Assembly (NCBI RefSeq): GCF_027947575.1
Contig: NZ_CP116256.1
Location: forward strand, 620,001 to 684,000
From: Streptomyces rubrogriseus
GTDB lineage: Bacteria > Actinomycetota > Actinomycetes > Streptomycetales > Streptomycetaceae
Reading direction: 5' to 3'
DNA length: 64,000 nucleotides
Below the pieces are notes generated by a model. That model saw nothing but the letters and a program-made list of their open reading frames with translations, searched no databases and was not told where the DNA came from. Made by a program: the position numbers and the translations under genes. Positions 59,511 through 64,000 of the stretch are shown piece by piece. Numbering within the stretch: the stretch's first letter is position 1; each line of letters opens with the position of its first letter.

Positions 59511-60410
59511 GTGAGCGTGACGGTCCGCGTTCCCGCCAAGGTCAACGTCCAGCTCGCGGTCGGCGCCGCCCGCCCCGACGGCTTCCACGACCTGGCCAAC
59601 GTCTTCCTCGCCGTCTCCCTGTACGACGAGATCACCGCCACCCCGGCCGCCGACGGGCTCCGCGTCACCTGCGAGGGGCCCGACGCCGGCCAGGTCCCCC
59701 TGGACCGCACCAACCTCGCGGCGCGCGCGGCCGAGGCGCTGGCCGCGCGGTACGGCCGCGCACCCGACGTCCACCTCCACATCGCCAAGGACATCCCCGT
59801 CGCCGGCGGCATGGCGGGGGGCAGCGCCGACGGCGCGGGCGCGCTGCTCGCCTGCGACGCCCTGTGGGGCACCGGCGCCGGTCGCGAGGAGCTGCTCGAG
59901 ATCTGCGCCGGGCTGGGCAGCGACGTGCCGTTCAGCCTGGTCGGCGGGGCGGCGCTGGGCACCGGGCGGGGGGAACGGCTGGCGGAGCTGGAGGTGGGGG
60001 GCGACTTCCACTGGGTGTTCGCGCTGGCCGCGCGGGGACTGTCGACGCCGGCCGTCTTCCGCGAGTTCGACCGGCTGGGCGAGGGCCTGGACATTCCCGA
60101 GCCGGTCGCCGACCAGGCGGTGCTCGACGCGCTGGCCAAGGGCGACGCCGCGGCGCTCGCCGTCGCCGTCTCCAACGACCTCCAGCCCGCCGCGCTCTCC
60201 CTCTTCCCCGAGCTGTCCGACACCCTCGCCGCGGGACGGGCGGCCGGAGCGCTGGCGGCCCTGGTCTCGGGCTCCGGGCCGACGACGGCGTTCCTCGCGA
60301 CCGACGCCAGATCCGCCTCCGACATCGCGGGGGTGCTGCGGGCCTCGGGGACCTGCCGGGACGTGCGTACGGCGGTGGGGGCGGCGGCGGGGGCCACGGT
60401 CCTGGACTGA
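59511..60410 (+). CDS. ispE: 4-diphosphocytidyl-2-C-methyl-D-erythritol kinase
   Basis: A 299-residue GHMP kinase, fourth step of the MEP isoprenoid route. V-P-A-K-V-N-V-Q-L-A-V-G at the N-terminus, the ATP loop P-V-A-G-G-M-A-G-G-S-A-D (~90-101), G-S-D-V-P-F and the late S-G-S-G-P-T-T-A-F. Actinobacterial versions have Val-Asn-Val where others have Ile-Asn-Leu, as here. The GTG at 59511 is 14 nt past the ksgA stop with GGGAG upstream, so the two are cotranscribed. Confidence 0.95.
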   Translation: MSVTVRVPAKVNVQLAVGAARPDGFHDLANVFLAVSLYDEITATPAADGLRVTCEGPDAGQVPLDRTNLAARAAEALAARYGRAPDVHLHIAKDIPVAGGMAGGSADGAGALLACDALWGTGAGREELLEICAGLGSDVPFSLVGGAALGTGRGERLAELEVGGDFHWVFALAARGLSTPAVFREFDRLGEGLDIPEPVADQAVLDALAKGDAAALAVAVSNDLQPAALSLFPELSDTLAAGRAAGALAALVSGSGPTTAFLATDARSASDIAGVLRASGTCRDVRTAVGAAAGATVLD

Positions 60411-60467
60411 GGCCCACGGCGGCCGGACTACCCTGGAGGGTCGAGCGATCCCCCAGGCAGGAGAGAA

Positions 60468-62282
<1,815 letters not shown>

Positions 62283-62542
62283 GCGACCGCGTGCGCCGGG
62301 CGCGCGGGTGATGTAAAGGGCGCGTGAAGGCGCGTAACAGAGGCATCACGGGCCGGTCCTCCCTTGGGAACAGGGGCGGACGCGGCCCGGTGGGCGGTTG
62401 GGCGCGGGTGATAGAAAGGCCGTCCGAGGACTGTCCCAGGGCGGTCCGAGGCTTGAGGAACGATCGCCGTAGACGACTCCGGGGCCAGCGCGTGACCCGG
62501 GGCGTGGCTAAAAATCAGTGAGTAATAAGGGGGAACGCGCTG

Positions 62543-64000
62543 ATGAGCCAGCCGCCGAATCAGCCGCCGCAGCCGGGTGGCTTCGGAGCACCACAGGACC
62601 CGCCGCCGGGAGGTTTCGGGGCACCGACCCCGCCGCCCCCGCAGGGCCCGCCGCCGCAGCAGCCGGGCTACGGCTATCCGCAGCAGCCGGGCCAGCCCGG
62701 TCAGCCGGCCCAGCCGGGGCCGTACGGCCAGCAGCCCGGGCCGTACAACTCCGGCCCGTACGCCGCCCAGCCGCAGCAGCCGGGACCGTACGGCCAGCAG
62801 CCCGGCTACGGCTATCCGCAACAGCAGTACCCCGGCGCTCCCGGCGCCCCCGGTATGCCGCCGCCCGGTGGCCCCGGGTCCCGCAACCCCTTCAAGGGCA
62901 AGCCCGCCCTCGCCATCGGCGCGGCCGCCCTGGCCCTGCTCGTCATCGGCGGCGGCGTGTGGGCGGTCACCGCGAGCGGCGGTGACGACGAGAAGGACAA
63001 GAAGCCCGTCGTCGCCAAGACCGACGACCCCAAGCCCTCCGGCTCCAAGGGCGGCGCCCCGGTCAACCCCGGTGACGGCAGCGGCGACGGCGGCGAGGAC
63101 CCCGAGGACCTCAACGAGGGCCGCCAGGCCGGCGAGTCCAAGGTGCTCTGGTACAAGGAGGCGCCCGACGCCCCCGGTTCCGGCGCCGACGCCAACGGCA
63201 TGTGGATCACCGGCAAGGCAGCGGTGAAGGCGGCGTACAAGCAGGTCTTCGCCTACAACGTCGGCGACGGCAAGCCCACCTGGGACCCGATCGCCTTCCC
63301 GGAGAAGATCTGCGCGGTCACCCCGGAGAAGACGGCCGACGACAAGATCGTCGTCGCCTACATGAGCGGCTCCAGCGACCGCGCCAAGTGCAACAAGCTC
63401 CAGGAGATCGACCTCGCCACCGGCCAGAAGGGCTGGTCCGAGGAGGTCGCCGACGGCGACCTGTTCGACTCCACGCTCTCCCTCGAACTCTCGCTCAGCG
63501 GCAACACCATGATGGTCGGCCGCTCCCAGTCGGGCACCGCCTACGACGTCAAGAGCGGCAAGAAGCTGTACGAGAAGAAGAAGTACGGCGACGCCTGCTT
63601 CCCCGCCGGGTTCGCGGGCAGCGCGAACAAGCTCGTCCAGGTCGCCTCCTGCGGCGCCGGCGGCAACAACGCGCACGACGAGCTCCAGGGCCTCGACCCG
63701 AAGACCGGCAAGGTCCTGTGGACCTACAAGTACGAGAAGGGCTGGCGGATCGCCCGCGCCTACTCCGTCGACCCGCTGGTCGTCTACGCCACCAACGAGG
63801 ACAAGAAGGTCTGGAACATCTCCAGCTTCACCTCCGGCGGCAAGGTCCAGGAACAGGTCGGCGTCGACGAGGACTTCGCCCCCGAGTGCGGCTGGGCCAT
63901 CCTCGAACGCGACCTCCAGGGCTGCACGGGCGTGGCCGTCGCCGCGGGCACGCTCTACCTGCCGACCGAGGCGACCAGCGGCGCCAACGAGATCGTCGCG
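62543..64000 (+). CDS. PQQ-like beta-propeller membrane protein (3' truncated)
   Basis: At least 486 residues, running off the window. Residues ~1-110 are a Pro/Gln/Gly/Tyr-rich disordered cytosolic tail with repeated P-Y-G-Q-Q-P-G and P-Q-Q-P-G units. One membrane helix follows (~120-142, A-L-A-I-G-A-A-A-L-A-L-L-V-I-G-G-G). An acidic linker and an extracellular PQQ-like propeller follow, with blades such as G-L-D-P-K-T-G-K-V-L-W-T-Y and E-I-D-L-A-T-G-Q-K-G-W. Several Cys may pair outside. This architecture is common in Streptomyces and may scaffold wall proteins. The gap 62283-62542 before it shows no other gene. Confidence 0.85.
   Translation, partial: MSQPPNQPPQPGGFGAPQDPPPGGFGAPTPPPPQGPPPQQPGYGYPQQPGQPGQPAQPGPYGQQPGPYNSGPYAAQPQQPGPYGQQPGYGYPQQQYPGAPGAPGMPPPGGPGSRNPFKGKPALAIGAAALALLVIGGGVWAVTASGGDDEKDKKPVVAKTDDPKPSGSKGGAPVNPGDGSGDGGEDPEDLNEGRQAGESKVLWYKEAPDAPGSGADANGMWITGKAAVKAAYKQVFAYNVGDGKPTWDPIAFPEKICAVTPEKTADDKIVVAYMSGSSDRAKCNKLQEIDLATGQKGWSEEVADGDLFDSTLSLELSLSGNTMMVGRSQSGTAYDVKSGKKLYEKKKYGDACFPAGFAGSANKLVQVASCGAGGNNAHDELQGLDPKTGKVLWTYKYEKGWRIARAYSVDPLVVYATNEDKKVWNISSFTSGGKVQEQVGVDEDFAPECGWAILERDLQGCTGVAVAAGTLYLPTEATSGANEIVA

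Noticed and set aside
62324..62521. A 65-codon frame in the gap between the ABC-F and propeller genes
   Set aside because: Arg/Gly-rich composition, no ribosome site and no recognisable motif.

Overview
The window is about 72-73% GC, uses GTG, TTG and CTG starts freely, and packs genes tightly on both strands with long spurious antisense frames. Gene content and order (fruR-fruK-fruA; galU-moeA/glp-moaC-mog-rimJ-glpR; nikMN-nikQ-nikO-ssgE; pmt-rsmI; tatD-rpfB-ksgA-ispE; LtrA; SsgA-like protein; penicillin-acylase) mark it as chromosomal core of a Streptomyces, close in order to the S. coelicolor SCO31xx-32xx region. I see no insertion sequence, prophage, CRISPR array or secondary-metabolite cluster, so this is mostly ordinary core chromosome with some under-studied accessory operons.

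Layout: 1-3.2 kb, a broken-off TetR regulator, then a WYL regulator divergent from a DHA2 drug exporter. 3.4-7.3 kb, the fructose operon (DeoR regulator, 1-phosphofructokinase, PTS EIIABC). 7.3-18.2 kb, a minus-strand block: DUF6227-like protein, L,D-transpeptidase lipoprotein, P1/S58 peptidase, LtrA, MscL, SAF-domain protein, MTA phosphorylase, FmdB zinc ribbon, MFS exporter, NhaP2-type antiporter. 18.5-21.3 kb, a membrane-anchored penicillin-acylase-type Ntn hydrolase. 21.4-27.6 kb, formyl-THF cyclo-ligase and then the galU-glp-moaC-mog-rimJ-glpR cluster, which combines molybdenum cofactor genes with the gephyrin-like/SepX division module. A tRNA-Ala(CGC) and a LAxTG wall protein follow.

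29.7-35.6 kb holds ExoIII, a GNAT protein and a MerR regulator divergent from a flavin monooxygenase / alpha-beta hydrolase / short-chain dehydrogenase operon that resembles the start of the mycobacterial mymA operon. 35.7-42.3 kb has a tricorn-type protease divergent from a TetR-MMPL exporter pair with two clear operator palindromes. 42.4-48.6 kb has a prolyl-tRNA editing protein, an EamA transporter, a DUF1876 protein, a serine hydrolase, an ECF nickel/cobalt transporter with a Nur-like box at its promoter, and SsgE. 48.6-54.6 kb has two tandem paralogous penicillin-binding proteins, a SHOCT protein and protein mannosyltransferase. 54.7-64 kb carries rsmI, tatD, rpfB (with an apparent single-base frameshift after a tyrosine-repeat N-terminus), ksgA, ispE, an Uup-type ABC-F protein and a truncated PQQ-propeller membrane protein.

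The best leads are the phased GGTTCC repeats before the monooxygenase operon, the Nur-like box fused to a leaderless nickel-transporter promoter, the co-location of division-type Glp/GlpR genes with Moco genes, and the rpfB frameshift with its 9-bp tyrosine repeat. All functional statements rest on reading motifs by eye; no searches were run.
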